This document shows, piece after piece, positions 8,524 through 16,674 of a DNA stretch of 42,585 bases (its first letter is position 1; the number at the start of each line of letters is the position of its first letter). This DNA is from a bacterium. GTDB lineage: Bacteria; Actinomycetota; Acidimicrobiia; Spongiisociales; JAENVV01. Position numbers and translations under genes: made by a program. The stretch is from the NCBI GenBank assembly GCA_024641305.1, contig JAHEDI010000017.1:27354-69938 (forward strand). Reading direction: 5' to 3'. A model generated the notes under the pieces. That model was not told the DNA's origin. It made no database searches and saw only the letters and a list, made by a program, of their open reading frames with translations.

Positions 8524-9162
8524 GTGTTCGGCTTGTACCTGTTCTGTGCGATCGTGGGTATTCCGCTCGTGCTCATGATGGCGTTCCTTGGGGGCGACAC
8601 AGATTTCGACTTCGACACGGATCTTGATCTCGACCTTGACCTCGATCTTGACCTGGATGTAGACGTTGACCTGGATGTCGATTCCGATCTGGAGACGGGT
8701 CTGGATGTTTCAGGTGCCGGTGGGGTGGTGGGGGCGGCCTTCTCGGGCATGCTCTCGGTGCGGTCTCTCCTATTTGCCCTGGCTGGCTTCGGCACCGCCG
8801 GACTGGTCGGGTGGTGGTCTGGATTGGCATTCCCGATTCACCTCATCATGGCGATCGTCGGTGGTCTCGGGTTTTCATTTGCGTCGTCTTTTGCCATGGC
8901 CTGGATCAAAGGAAACGAGACAAATTCGGAGGTACGGCGCGTCGACCTTCAAGGCCAGGCGGCCCGGGTCACCGTGCCGGTCGCCATCGACCAACGTGGC
9001 AAGGTGAGCCTCTTGGTGTCGGGCAAGCCGACGCAGATGACTGCCAAGTTGTTCAGCAACACCGGCGGAGAGCTTGTAGTAGGCGACCAGGTAGTGGTCG
9101 TCGAAGTCGATGAGTCAGGTACGGCGCTTATTGCGCGCCTCGATTCGCTCGCCAACGAATAG
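8524..9162 (+). CDS. NfeD-like membrane protein with an Asp-X tract
   Basis: The start is the GTG at 8524, preceded by AAAGGAG; the product has 212 aa. After one membrane helix (about 2-22) comes a strikingly regular acidic tract, residues 25-55, in which every odd residue is Asp (16 in all). Two more hydrophobic helices follow (about 76-97 and 102-125). The C-terminal part (about 140-210) has the small beta-barrel (OB-like) fold of NfeD/YuaF proteins: GQAARVTVPVAIDQRGKVSL, ending in GDQVVVVEVDESGTALI. NfeD-type proteins are typically encoded beside flotillins and work with them in membrane microdomains. The flotillin gene is next, 25 bases downstream, so this pairing is strong support. Confidence 0.82.
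   Translation: MFGLYLFCAIVGIPLVLMMAFLGGDTDFDFDTDLDLDLDLDLDLDVDVDLDVDSDLETGLDVSGAGGVVGAAFSGMLSVRSLLFALAGFGTAGLVGWWSGLAFPIHLIMAIVGGLGFSFASSFAMAWIKGNETNSEVRRVDLQGQAARVTVPVAIDQRGKVSLLVSGKPTQMTAKLFSNTGGELVVGDQVVVVEVDESGTALIARLDSLANE
8596..8688 (+). repeat. in-frame degenerate dipeptide repeat (Asp-X)
   Basis: This 93-bp stretch codes for Asp at every second position (16 Asp over 31 residues, alternating mostly with Leu, Val, Phe or Thr). At DNA level it is a degenerate run of 6-bp units built from GAY codons and CTN, CTT or GTN codons, so it could change length by slippage. Confidence 0.85.
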
Positions 9163-9187
9163 ATCGCATAGAGAAAGGTGAAATACC

Positions 9188-10492
9188 ATGTTGCCATGGG
9201 TCATTAGTGCAGGGCTGGTTCTTGTTGGTTTCATAATCATCGCGGCCGTGATTTCGAGCCTCGTCGTCGTCGTCCCGCCCAACCGGGTGGCGGTGTTTTC
9301 CGGCTCCGGAGGTGGGGTCCGTCAGGGCTACAAGGTGGTTGTTGGAGGTAGAAAGGTCAGACGACCCATCATTGAGAAGGTCGACTGGATGGATCTTTCC
9401 ACCATTGCGATCGATGTCTCTGTCAGCAATGCCTACTGCAAAGGAACAATCCCGCTCAACGTCCAGGGTGTGGCCAACGTCAAGATCTCCTCAAAGGAAG
9501 GGATTCTCGACAACGCCATCGAGCGCTTTCTCGGTCGGCCGATAGAAGCCGTCGCCAAGATCGCCAAAGAAACACTCGAAGCGAACCTGCGAGGTGTGTT
9601 GGCGACGTTGACGCCCGAAGAGGTCAATGAGGATCGATTGAAGTTTGCGACGACCCTGATCGACGAGGCGGACGATGACATGCGGACCCTCGGCCTCGAA
9701 CTCGACGTCCTCAAGATTCAGAATGTCACCGATGAGGTCGGGTATCTCGAGTCCGTCGGTCGTCGTCAGACGGCCCAGGTCCTCAAAGAAGCCCGGGTTT
9801 CGGAAGCCGCCCAACGCGCCGAGGCAGAAGAACAAGAAGCCGAGTCCCGCCGGCGCGCCGAAATGGCTGGCCTGCAGGCCGATGAGGCCATCATCGTGCA
9901 GCGCAACGAACTTCGTATGCGAACGGCCGACCTGGAAGCCGAAGCAGTCGTCAAGGAGCAGCAAGCGCTGGTCGCCGGCGAGAAGGCCAGGGCCATCGCC
10001 GAGCAAGAACTTGAGCAAGCCCGCATCGAACTCCAGAAGCGTCGGCTCGAAGCTGACGTCATCACCCCGGCCAGAGCCAAGAAAGAAGCATCGGAACTCG
10101 AAGCCAAAGGTAACGCGGCCTCGATCATCGAAGACGGCACAGCTCAGATCGAGGTGTTCAACCGACTCGTCACCCAGTACAAGGCAGCTGGCGTCGATGC
10201 CGAGCGAATCTTTGTCCTCAACATGCTTCCCGACCTGGTTGCCAAAATCGTCGATACCGTCAACAACGTGTCGATCGACAAGGTGTCGGTTATTGACGGA
10301 GGCACCGGCTCTGGCACCGGGGGCATCCCGGGAGTACTTGCCCAACTTCCTGCTTCGGTGATCAAGATCACCGAGCAGATCGAAAACGCCACCGGTGTGA
10401 ACATCTTGTCGGGTTTGAATCGGCCTTTGACGGGTGAGAACCCTTTGGTAGCCGGGACCGTGCCCCCTATGCCGTCCGCAGCCGACGAATAG
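9188..10492 (+). CDS. flotillin-like SPFH/Band 7 protein
   Basis: This 434-aa protein has an N-terminal membrane helix (about 4-28) and an SPFH domain (about 30-190: VVVVPPNRVAVFSGSGGG, then LSTIAIDVSVSNAYCKGTIP). A long Ala/Glu/Arg-rich coiled coil (about 195-320) and a C-terminal region (about 325-434) follow; the latter includes the flotillin-type segment AERIFVLNMLPDLVAKI. Flotillins oligomerise on the inner face of the membrane and organise microdomains. The preceding NfeD-like gene encodes the usual partner. The ATG at 9188 has AAAGGTG upstream. Gene names floT or yqiK are used for relatives but are not assigned here. Confidence 0.9.
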   Translation: MLPWVISAGLVLVGFIIIAAVISSLVVVVPPNRVAVFSGSGGGVRQGYKVVVGGRKVRRPIIEKVDWMDLSTIAIDVSVSNAYCKGTIPLNVQGVANVKISSKEGILDNAIERFLGRPIEAVAKIAKETLEANLRGVLATLTPEEVNEDRLKFATTLIDEADDDMRTLGLELDVLKIQNVTDEVGYLESVGRRQTAQVLKEARVSEAAQRAEAEEQEAESRRRAEMAGLQADEAIIVQRNELRMRTADLEAEAVVKEQQALVAGEKARAIAEQELEQARIELQKRRLEADVITPARAKKEASELEAKGNAASIIEDGTAQIEVFNRLVTQYKAAGVDAERIFVLNMLPDLVAKIVDTVNNVSIDKVSVIDGGTGSGTGGIPGVLAQLPASVIKITEQIENATGVNILSGLNRPLTGENPLVAGTVPPMPSAADE

Positions 10493-10519
10493 ACATTCGG
10501 CGTGTCACCCGCCGTGCAT

Positions 10520-10525
10520 TAGCCT
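10520..10525 (+). promoter_or_regulatory. -10 box of a leaderless promoter
   Basis: TAGCCT is followed six bases later by GTG at 10532. The mRNA would start at the start codon of the MoaD-membrane fusion gene. This also argues for GTG 10532 over GTG 10526. Confidence 0.4.
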
Positions 10526-10531
10526 GTGCGG

Positions 10532-11533
10532 GTGGCACGTCTTCGTCTCTTCGCCAATCTGAGAGAACTGGCCGGGACCGGAAGCGTCGACATTGACGCC
10601 GATACGGTCGGTGACCTCTTGACCCAGGCCGGGTCAACCTATGGTCCGTCCTTCGTCGCGGCCCTGGACACCGCCAAGGTCTGGGTCAACGGTGAGCCGG
10701 CGTCGGCCGCCGAGGCTGTGAGACCAGGCGACGAGGTAGCCGTGATCCCACCGGTTTCTGGCGGTGCCGCCACGATCATCGATAATCCCCTGCTGGCCCC
10801 GGTGGGGGTCGTCGGATCGGCCATTCTCATTTCTGTCGCCAACGCCTATCTGTCCGTTGCCTGGTTTGCGGCTGCGGTGGTCCTCGTACTGGCCCTGTGG
10901 GCGGTCGACATCGTCAGGCAAACCAACTCGGGTGGGATGGCGATGCAGCTGCCGCCGGTTCTCATCGGGATCATGGCAGGGACCGCTTTTGTGGTGGCCT
11001 CGCCGGGTGACACCAGGGGTTTTGAGGCGTTCGGGCTGGTGATGGTCGTTTCGTTGATCGTCTCGCTCGTTTGGTCGGTGGCCGTTGGGGAAGCCCGCCA
11101 TTTGTCGGCGGTGGCGAGTACAACCGTGATGACGACGATGGCGGGCCTGGCGGCCGCCTCCATGATGGCGGCCCGACTCGTCGGAGGGTCGACCGTTCTC
11201 GGAGTGTTCCTCGTGCAGGTGATCGTGGCTGCGGTAGCGACGGGCGTTGCCTTCCGGGTGGCGATCCTTGACCCCAGCATCGTTGGGTCGCTCGGTGCCA
11301 TCATCGCCGGTGTCATAGCCGCCAGTCTCTGGGGTCTACCTATCGTCGAGTTCGTCCTCGTCGGGGTAGCCGTTGCTTTGGCGCTGTTGGCCGGCAAGGG
11401 GTTCGGGGGATTGTGCCGAACCGGTGAGCCGTATGTGATCGACCGTCCGCCCGGGATTCTTGGAGACCTCGATGGAGCGGTATTGGCCGCTGGCATCATG
11501 CTGCCGATCTTCTTGTTGGTTACCGCCGCCTAG
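10532..11533 (+). CDS. MoaD/ThiS-like domain fused to a multi-pass membrane protein
   Basis: Residues 1-78 are a MoaD-type ubiquitin-like fold: ARLRLFANLRELAG at the start, VWVNGEPA in the middle, and RPGDEVAVIPPVSGG at the end. In stand-alone MoaD the final Gly-Gly is the C-terminus that receives sulfur. Here the frame continues without a break into about 255 more residues with roughly eight membrane helices. The end (RPPGILGDLDGAVLAAGIM) faintly recalls the C-terminal signature of phosphatidate cytidylyltransferase (CdsA), but conserved charged residues of that family are not obvious. The function of the fusion is unknown. The start is GTG 10532, supported by a -10 box six bases upstream. 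Confidence 0.72.
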   Translation: MARLRLFANLRELAGTGSVDIDADTVGDLLTQAGSTYGPSFVAALDTAKVWVNGEPASAAEAVRPGDEVAVIPPVSGGAATIIDNPLLAPVGVVGSAILISVANAYLSVAWFAAAVVLVLALWAVDIVRQTNSGGMAMQLPPVLIGIMAGTAFVVASPGDTRGFEAFGLVMVVSLIVSLVWSVAVGEARHLSAVASTTVMTTMAGLAAASMMAARLVGGSTVLGVFLVQVIVAAVATGVAFRVAILDPSIVGSLGAIIAGVIAASLWGLPIVEFVLVGVAVALALLAGKGFGGLCRTGEPYVIDRPPGILGDLDGAVLAAGIMLPIFLLVTAA

Positions 11534-11550
11534 CCGCCCGGCCAGTGGTG

Positions 11551-11928
11551 CTAGCCCGTCCAGAAGACGCGTCCCAGGGCCAATCCGGCTGCGGCCGCCG
11601 CTACACCGGCGAGCAGTGATCCAAACAGGTTCGTCAATCCGAGCGCCAACTCACCGCGACTAACCAGCTCCACCGATTCAACGGTCCAGGTGCTGAAGGT
11701 CGTAAACCCGCCCAGTACCCCGACCGTGAGGCCGGTGCGAGCGGCAATGTCCCATTCCGGGTGATTGGCGGCGAGCGACGCCACGATCCCGAGGATGAAC
11801 GCGCCAATAACATTGACGAAGAACGTTCCCCAATGGATCCCGGGGAGATCCTTCATCCAGTTTCCAATGGCGTATCGTCCGGCCGAGCCGATGGCTCCAC
11901 CGAGGGCCACAAACATAAGTGTCTTCAC
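11551..11928 (-). CDS. crcB: fluoride ion channel Fluc/CrcB
   Basis: This small membrane protein of 125 aa has four membrane helices and assembles as a dual-topology dimer exporting fluoride. The family motifs are visible: GGAIGSAGRY near the N-terminus, FVNVIGAFILG, and the fluoride-lining GGFTTFSTWTVE. The frame begins at GTG 11928; the ATG at 11916 is an alternative start. Fluoride channels are often under a crcB riboswitch. None is recognisable here, because the gene sits only 65 bp from the divergent M23 peptidase start. The 3' end faces the MoaD-fusion gene. Confidence 0.92.
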   Translation of the reverse strand: MKTLMFVALGGAIGSAGRYAIGNWMKDLPGIHWGTFFVNVIGAFILGIVASLAANHPEWDIAARTGLTVGVLGGFTTFSTWTVESVELVSRGELALGLTNLFGSLLAGVAAAAAGLALGRVFWTG

Positions 11929-11980
11929 GATGCGCCAGCCTACTGGTCGCGAAAACCATCTCTGTGTCGGGGTGCGGGTT

Positions 11981-11986
11981 TAGCCT
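11981..11986 (+). promoter_or_regulatory. -10 box of a leaderless promoter
   Basis: TAGCCT is followed after seven bases by the GTG start of the M23 peptidase gene at 11994. Confidence 0.4.
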
Positions 11987-11993
11987 ATTGAGC

Positions 11994-13085
11994 GTGCGAT
12001 TCTTCACATCGGTTTTTCTGGTGCTGTCGTTGGTGCTCGGGCTGACGGCCTGGGATCCTGCCCCAGCCATTTCGATTGACCGTCAAGCCGTCGACGAAGC
12101 CTGTGCGGCTTCAAAACACGCCTTGACCGTCGTTGAGGACGGTGCGTCCCGGCTCGACGAGGCGGTCAGGCGATACGTTGAGATCAACAATCAGCTTGAG
12201 CGCCAATCTTTGGAAACCTTCGGGTTGCGGGCCGAAGCGTCCGAGAAGTCCGATACCGTGTCAGGTCTTCGCCAGGTGGTCAACGACCAGGCCGTCGAGC
12301 TCTATATGACCGGTTCGGCCGCGCAAGGGTCATCGCTACTTGGTTCTCAGTCCATCACAGACTTCCTGACTGGCCGTCAAATGCTTTCCGGCCTGAGCGA
12401 ACGCAGTTTTGACAGCGCGGTCGAATTGGAAAGCCAGATTCAGGATCTTCTTGCGCTGAATGACGAGTTGCAGGCTCGCAACGATCAGCTTGATGACTTG
12501 CGAGACGAGCTGGAACAGCTCGCCCTGGAGACCAACCAGGCACTACAGGCCGCCCAGATGGCGTACTTCGACCTCGACACCGAATGTGCCCGGCTCTACA
12601 ACGAGTATCAGTCCGAGCAGCGTCGGCTCGAGGCCGCACGGGTGGCCAATGCCACCGGTGGTCTGTCGATGGAGGCTACGCCGGGGTTTGTTTGCCCGGT
12701 CCGCCAGCCATTCTCGTTTGTCAACGACTGGGGGTTTCCCCGCGACGGTGGGGCTCGAACTCACAAGGGAACCGATGTGTTTACCCCATACGGCCAGGAG
12801 CAGTATGCCGTTGCCAACGGAACCATCGAACTGTTATCTGGTGGCCTCGGCGGCACAGCCATCTGGTTGGTGTCCGACTATGGAGTCCGTTTCTATTACG
12901 CTCATATGAGCGGGTATGCGCCGGGACTGACGAACGGCCAAACCGTGGCAATCGGCGATCTTGTCGGATACACCGGGAACACCGGCAACGCCAGGACAAC
13001 ACCGCCTCATCTTCATTTTGGAATACGAGCGTCGGCGGGGAGCTGGGTTAACCCCTATCCTACGTTGGCACGAACTTGCGGATAA
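11994..13085 (+). CDS. secreted M23-family peptidase with coiled coil
   Basis: This 363-aa protein has a signal peptide (about 1-25, RFFTSVFLVLSLVLGLTAW). A long helical, probably coiled-coil region (about 35-220) carries repeated Glu/Leu/Arg heptads. A C-terminal LytM/M23 domain (about 228-363) follows. Zn-ligand motifs are present: HKGTD (the HxxxD pair) and HLHFG. Such proteins either cut peptidoglycan cross-links or activate amidases at division, as EnvC and NlpD do. Because all the visible metal ligands are kept, it may be active. The start is GTG 11994 with a -10 box seven bases upstream. The RsiG-like gene follows eight bases after the stop. Confidence 0.87.
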   Translation: MRFFTSVFLVLSLVLGLTAWDPAPAISIDRQAVDEACAASKHALTVVEDGASRLDEAVRRYVEINNQLERQSLETFGLRAEASEKSDTVSGLRQVVNDQAVELYMTGSAAQGSSLLGSQSITDFLTGRQMLSGLSERSFDSAVELESQIQDLLALNDELQARNDQLDDLRDELEQLALETNQALQAAQMAYFDLDTECARLYNEYQSEQRRLEAARVANATGGLSMEATPGFVCPVRQPFSFVNDWGFPRDGGARTHKGTDVFTPYGQEQYAVANGTIELLSGGLGGTAIWLVSDYGVRFYYAHMSGYAPGLTNGQTVAIGDLVGYTGNTGNARTTPPHLHFGIRASAGSWVNPYPTLARTCG

Positions 13086-13093
13086 GGAGCATT

Positions 13094-13618
13094 GTGAGCG
13101 AGAAACGACGTCGAATCGATCAGATTCTCGACCCGGCCTATGTTGTGAACCTGACAGGCCTCGAGCTTGGCGAGCTTCGTGATCGGCGCCAATTGGCTGC
13201 TGACGTCGAAAGTGAGCTTTCGTATTATCGCCGGATGCTGCACGGTCGGATGGACCTGCTCAACTTTGAGTTGGCGCGCCGCCGCGGAGACGAGAAGCGC
13301 TCCCTCATTGAAGCATTGCCCGAAATTCTCGGGGCAGGGGAGCGTGCAGGCGGGCAGACCGGTCGGGTCCGGGGAGAATTCGACCTGGCGTTCGCCGGTG
13401 ACGGGAATCGTCCGATTGACGCAGCCCTGCAGGACGATTTCCTCACACATGTCTATGACCTTGAAGTGTCCGAACTCGAGGACATTCTGACGGCTCTCAC
13501 CGAGGCCGAACGCGAGGTGTCGGAGACCCGCCGGTCGATCCAGGTTGTCTTCGACACCGTTCAACAAGTCATCTCCGATCGATATCGAGAGACTGTTGTC
13601 GGCGACCTCCCCGATTGA
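13094..13618 (+). CDS. RsiG/AmfC-like c-di-GMP-binding anti-sigma factor homologue
   Basis: This 174-aa, mostly helical protein starts at GTG 13094 with AAGGAG upstream. Its N-terminal half matches RsiG (formerly AmfC) of Streptomyces: LDPAYVVNLTGLELGELRDR, then a helix carrying the c-di-GMP signature. That signature is E(X)3S(X)2R(X)3Q(X)3D; here Glu39, Ser43, Arg46 and Asp54 fit exactly, but the Gln position is His50. In Streptomyces, RsiG with c-di-GMP holds the sigma factor WhiG inactive. Single-motif relatives act as dimers in other actinobacteria. A sigma-factor target is not encoded in this window. The second half (about 75-174) ends in a helical stretch of unclear role. It sits between a cell-wall peptidase and asparaginase. 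Confidence 0.75.
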   Translation: MSEKRRRIDQILDPAYVVNLTGLELGELRDRRQLAADVESELSYYRRMLHGRMDLLNFELARRRGDEKRSLIEALPEILGAGERAGGQTGRVRGEFDLAFAGDGNRPIDAALQDDFLTHVYDLEVSELEDILTALTEAEREVSETRRSIQVVFDTVQQVISDRYRETVVGDLPD

Positions 13619-14555
13619 CCTGCTCGGTCGAGTAATTCGTAGTGGGGTAGTCGAAGCGGAACACCACGGTGCTGTCGCGGTAGTAGCCGTCGACGGTCGA
13701 TTGATTGCATCCATGGGCGACATTGATCGGGTCTCCTATGGCCGTTCGTCCCTGAAACCATTCCAGGCCAGGGCGGCTCTTGATCTGGGGGCCTTGGTGA
13801 CAGGACCTGCCCTGGCTGTCGCCTGCGCCAGCCACGGTGGACTTCCGATTCATGTCGCCTATGTCAGAGGCATGCTTGCCCGGGTCGGTCTCACCGAAGC
13901 GGCGCTCCTCACGCCGGCGACCTGGCCAGCCAGTGACGACCAGGGTCGGCGTTACTTCGCCGCCGGCCAGACCCATCCCCTTCCGATCTGGCACGGCTGT
14001 TCGGGCAAGCACGCTGCCATGCTCCAGGCCTGCGTAGTCGCCGGTTTCCCAACTGAGTCATACCTTTCGTTCGATCACCCCCTTCAAGCCCAGATCCGGA
14101 GTCGCCTGGCGGAGGCGCTTGGCCACGATCTCTCGGATCCTGTTGTCGACGGATGCGGAGCGCCGGTGTACGAGGTGTCGGTTCGATCATTGGCCCGAGC
14201 CTTCGCACGGCTAGCCATTCACCCTGAGTATCGAGACATCTGGACGGCCATGCACCGCTATCCCGCCCTGGTTGGCGAGAACCCGAGAGCCGATCAGTTG
14301 GCTGCGACAGTGGCTGAGGCGGCTGCCAAGGTCGGAGCGGAAGGGCTTATCGGGGTCGGCGTACGGTCTCAGTTCGGCATAGCGATCAAATCGTGGGATG
14401 GTTCCATAAGAGGAATCGAAGCTGGACTGGTGGGGACGATGGAACAACTCGGGCTACTGAATGGTTCTTCACGTCGTCTGTTGCGTGAGCGCCTCATCGT
14501 GCTTGGCGGCGGCGAACCTCAAGGTCATGTCGAACCGACTGTGGAACTGGTGTGA
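13596..14555 (+). CDS. L-asparaginase II (Rhizobium-type, PF06089 family)
   Basis: The predicted enzyme hydrolyses L-asparagine to aspartate and ammonia. It belongs to the thermolabile Rhizobium etli type, unrelated to E. coli AnsB. Family features are visible: EAEHHGAVAVVAVDG near the start, RSSLKPFQ with a Ser-x-x-Lys unit, CASHGG and HGCSGKHAAM, which hold residues implicated in catalysis and metal binding. The start is uncertain because no ATG or GTG precedes the conserved region. TTG 13596 gives 319 aa and overlaps the RsiG-like gene by 23 bp; the frame is also open from TTG 13545. The stop overlaps the next start (GTGA), indicating coupled translation. Confidence 0.85.
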   Translation: MSATSPIDLLGRVIRSGVVEAEHHGAVAVVAVDGRLIASMGDIDRVSYGRSSLKPFQARAALDLGALVTGPALAVACASHGGLPIHVAYVRGMLARVGLTEAALLTPATWPASDDQGRRYFAAGQTHPLPIWHGCSGKHAAMLQACVVAGFPTESYLSFDHPLQAQIRSRLAEALGHDLSDPVVDGCGAPVYEVSVRSLARAFARLAIHPEYRDIWTAMHRYPALVGENPRADQLAATVAEAAAKVGAEGLIGVGVRSQFGIAIKSWDGSIRGIEAGLVGTMEQLGLLNGSSRRLLRERLIVLGGGEPQGHVEPTVELV

Positions 14556-15457
14556 GTTCATTTTCTGATCCCCAATTTTTGCTGCCGCCTGTGGCGGATC
14601 GACTCGGACCCTTTCCCCATGGTGACTTCCTCGACACGGTTTGGAAACACACGGCTGGTCCAGCCGACGAGCTGTGGATTGTGAGTGACGAACGGGGATT
14701 GGTCCCGTTGTCAGTGGTTGGACATACGATCCGGTTCGTGGGGAGTGCCGACTTGGTCGACTATCGCAGTCCGCTGGGGGAGGGCACGGCTGACCTCATC
14801 GCCGGTGCCATTGGGTCCCGGCCGAAGGGACTGAGGATCGTCGCCGATTCACTACCCCGCCTGGCCGCCGATGTGCTGATGAAGGGACTTGCGGCGGCCG
14901 GTCTTGAAGCATCAGTCGAGGAACATTCGTTGGCAGCCGTGCTTCAGCTTCCGGACAGTTTTGAAGAGTATCTAGAACGCCTTGGTAAGAAAGAGCGGCA
15001 TGAGACCCGCCGGAAACGACGTCGCTACGAAGCAGAACTCGGTGAGATTCGTTTTACTCGCGAGTCTCTGCCCGGCCCGCTGTTTGACGAGTTTGTCACG
15101 TTTCATCGCCAGTCACCCGGTGACAAAGGTGGTTTCATGACGGATGAGATGGTGGCCTACTTTCGAGACCTCTTGGAACTCGATGGTTGGGGTATTGATG
15201 CGCTCGTTGATGACACCGATGCGATGGTTGCAGGTGGTTTTGGCTATCAGGCTCACGACGCCTATTTCCTGTACAACAGTACGTTCGACCCGGTCAGGGG
15301 AGACCTGTCGCCAGGCGTGGTACTCATCTCTGGCCTCATCGATATTGCTATCGACAACGGCGCGACCGTATTCGATTTTCTCAAAGGTGACGAGAACTAC
15401 AAGTTCCGACTCGGCGCCGAGCCGCGCCCGTTGTACATCGTGACGGCGATGACATGA
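14552..15457 (+). CDS. BioF2-like / FemAB-like GNAT acyltransferase
   Basis: This 301-aa protein has two GNAT-like halves. The C-terminal half (about 145-301) carries the pattern of the BioF2-like acetyltransferase domain (PF13480). It begins with a basic helix (YLERLGKKERHETRRKRRR) and ends with the strand-helix signature VFDFLKGDENYKFRLGAEPR. Relatives are used in cell-surface polysaccharide or lipid assembly, but donor and acceptor are not predictable. The start GTG 14552 overlaps the asparaginase stop, and the end overlaps the mshA start by four bases (ATGA). It therefore sits inside a tightly coupled unit. It is not MshD: it lacks the tandem GNAT layout expected of mycothiol synthase. 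Confidence 0.75.
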   Translation: MSSFSDPQFLLPPVADRLGPFPHGDFLDTVWKHTAGPADELWIVSDERGLVPLSVVGHTIRFVGSADLVDYRSPLGEGTADLIAGAIGSRPKGLRIVADSLPRLAADVLMKGLAAAGLEASVEEHSLAAVLQLPDSFEEYLERLGKKERHETRRKRRRYEAELGEIRFTRESLPGPLFDEFVTFHRQSPGDKGGFMTDEMVAYFRDLLELDGWGIDALVDDTDAMVAGGFGYQAHDAYFLYNSTFDPVRGDLSPGVVLISGLIDIAIDNGATVFDFLKGDENYKFRLGAEPRPLYIVTAMT

Positions 15458-16674
15458 TCGACCGGGTTGCCTATCTCAGCTTGCACACGTCGCCGCTCGT
15501 GCAACCGGGCAGCGGCGACGCCGGAGGCATGAACGTCTACATCGACGAACTGGCCAGAACCATGGCCGGGCGCGGTGTCCATGTCGACGTATTCACGAGG
15601 GCAGTTGATCCCAACCAGCCTCCGATTGTCGTCGTCAACGATCACTATCGGGTTATCCATATCGCGGCCGGACCCATGTTTGAACTGCCGGTCATCCAAC
15701 TCACCGAGTATGTGTTCGAGTTTGCCGAGTCAGTCTGTGAATGGGCCAAATCAACCGGTACCCGATATGACATCGTTCACTCCCACTACTGGCTGTCTGG
15801 CTGGGCGGGTCTGATGGTCAAACGGATTCTGGGAATTCCCCTCGCAAACTCTTTCCATACGCTTGCCAGAGTCAAGGATGCGACGCGCAGGCCAGACGAA
15901 CGTCCGAGCGCCCTGGTGAGAATCGCCGCCGAACATGACGTCATCGCCGGTTCCGATTGCGTGATATCGTCGACTCGGGCCGAGTATGACGATTTGCTCA
16001 CTCACTACGGCGCCGACCCGAATCGGCTGTGCACCTCACCTCCTGGCGTCGACCACGACCTGTTCAAACCCGGCGACCAGAAAGCCGCCCGAACCTCTCT
16101 GGGTTTCCCGCTTGACGTTCCATTGGTTCTGTTTGTCGGCCGTATCCAGGCTCTCAAGGGAGTCGACGTAGCTTTCGATGCCTTCGAGAAGGTGCAGGCA
16201 GGACTGCCGGCCGCCCGGATGGTCATCGTCGGTGGGCCAAGCGGACCGAACGGGGAGGCGGAGGCTTCGGCGCTTCGTCAGAACATCGACCATCGTGGCC
16301 TGGAAAAACTGGTGGATTTCTATCCCCCGGTTCCTCACCGTGAGCTGGCGGTCTTTTATCAGGCGGCCGACGTCCTGGTATTCCCTTCAAGGTCCGAGTC
16401 GTTTGGCCTGGTGGCGGCTGAATCCGAAGCGTGTGGTACGCCAGTGGTCGCCGCCAGAGTGGGCGGCCTTCCGTATGTCGTTTCGGACGGCACCTCCGGA
16501 GTGCTTATCGACGGCTGGGAATCAGGCGATTATGCCGACGCGTTGACCCGGATCCTTACCGATACGAACTACCGCCAACAGCTATCCGCTGGAGCAATCG
16601 CGTTTTCTGAGCAGTTCTCCTGGGCGTCGACCGCCCATCGGCTACTTGAGTTGTATGCCGGTATCCAGGGCTGA
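15454..16674 (+). CDS. mshA: D-inositol-3-phosphate glycosyltransferase MshA
   Basis: This is a GT-B glycosyltransferase (GT4) of 406 aa. It is predicted to join N-acetylglucosamine from UDP-GlcNAc to inositol 3-phosphate, the first step of mycothiol synthesis. The MshA-specific N-terminus SLHTSPLVQPGSGDAGGMNV is nearly textbook. SHYWLSGWAG, FHTLARVKD, the donor-binding FVGRIQALKGVD and the final ESFGLVAAESEACGTPVVA follow. Mycothiol is the actinobacterial counterpart of glutathione, so the gene supports an actinobacterial host. The YbjN-type gene that follows is the same neighbour as in mycobacteria (Rv0486-Rv0487). The ATG at 15454 overlaps the stop of the upstream gene. Confidence 0.9.
   Translation: MIDRVAYLSLHTSPLVQPGSGDAGGMNVYIDELARTMAGRGVHVDVFTRAVDPNQPPIVVVNDHYRVIHIAAGPMFELPVIQLTEYVFEFAESVCEWAKSTGTRYDIVHSHYWLSGWAGLMVKRILGIPLANSFHTLARVKDATRRPDERPSALVRIAAEHDVIAGSDCVISSTRAEYDDLLTHYGADPNRLCTSPPGVDHDLFKPGDQKAARTSLGFPLDVPLVLFVGRIQALKGVDVAFDAFEKVQAGLPAARMVIVGGPSGPNGEAEASALRQNIDHRGLEKLVDFYPPVPHRELAVFYQAADVLVFPSRSESFGLVAAESEACGTPVVAARVGGLPYVVSDGTSGVLIDGWESGDYADALTRILTDTNYRQQLSAGAIAFSEQFSWASTAHRLLELYAGIQG

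Noticed and set aside
9491-10345. Long minus-strand open frame opposite the flotillin gene
   Set aside because: The flotillin reading is unmistakable. The antisense frame arises from the repetitive Glu/Ala codons of the coiled coil.
14552-15457. Mycothiol synthase MshD, because it is next to mshA
   Set aside because: MshD has two standard GNAT domains. This protein has the BioF2/FemAB-like C-terminal pattern instead.
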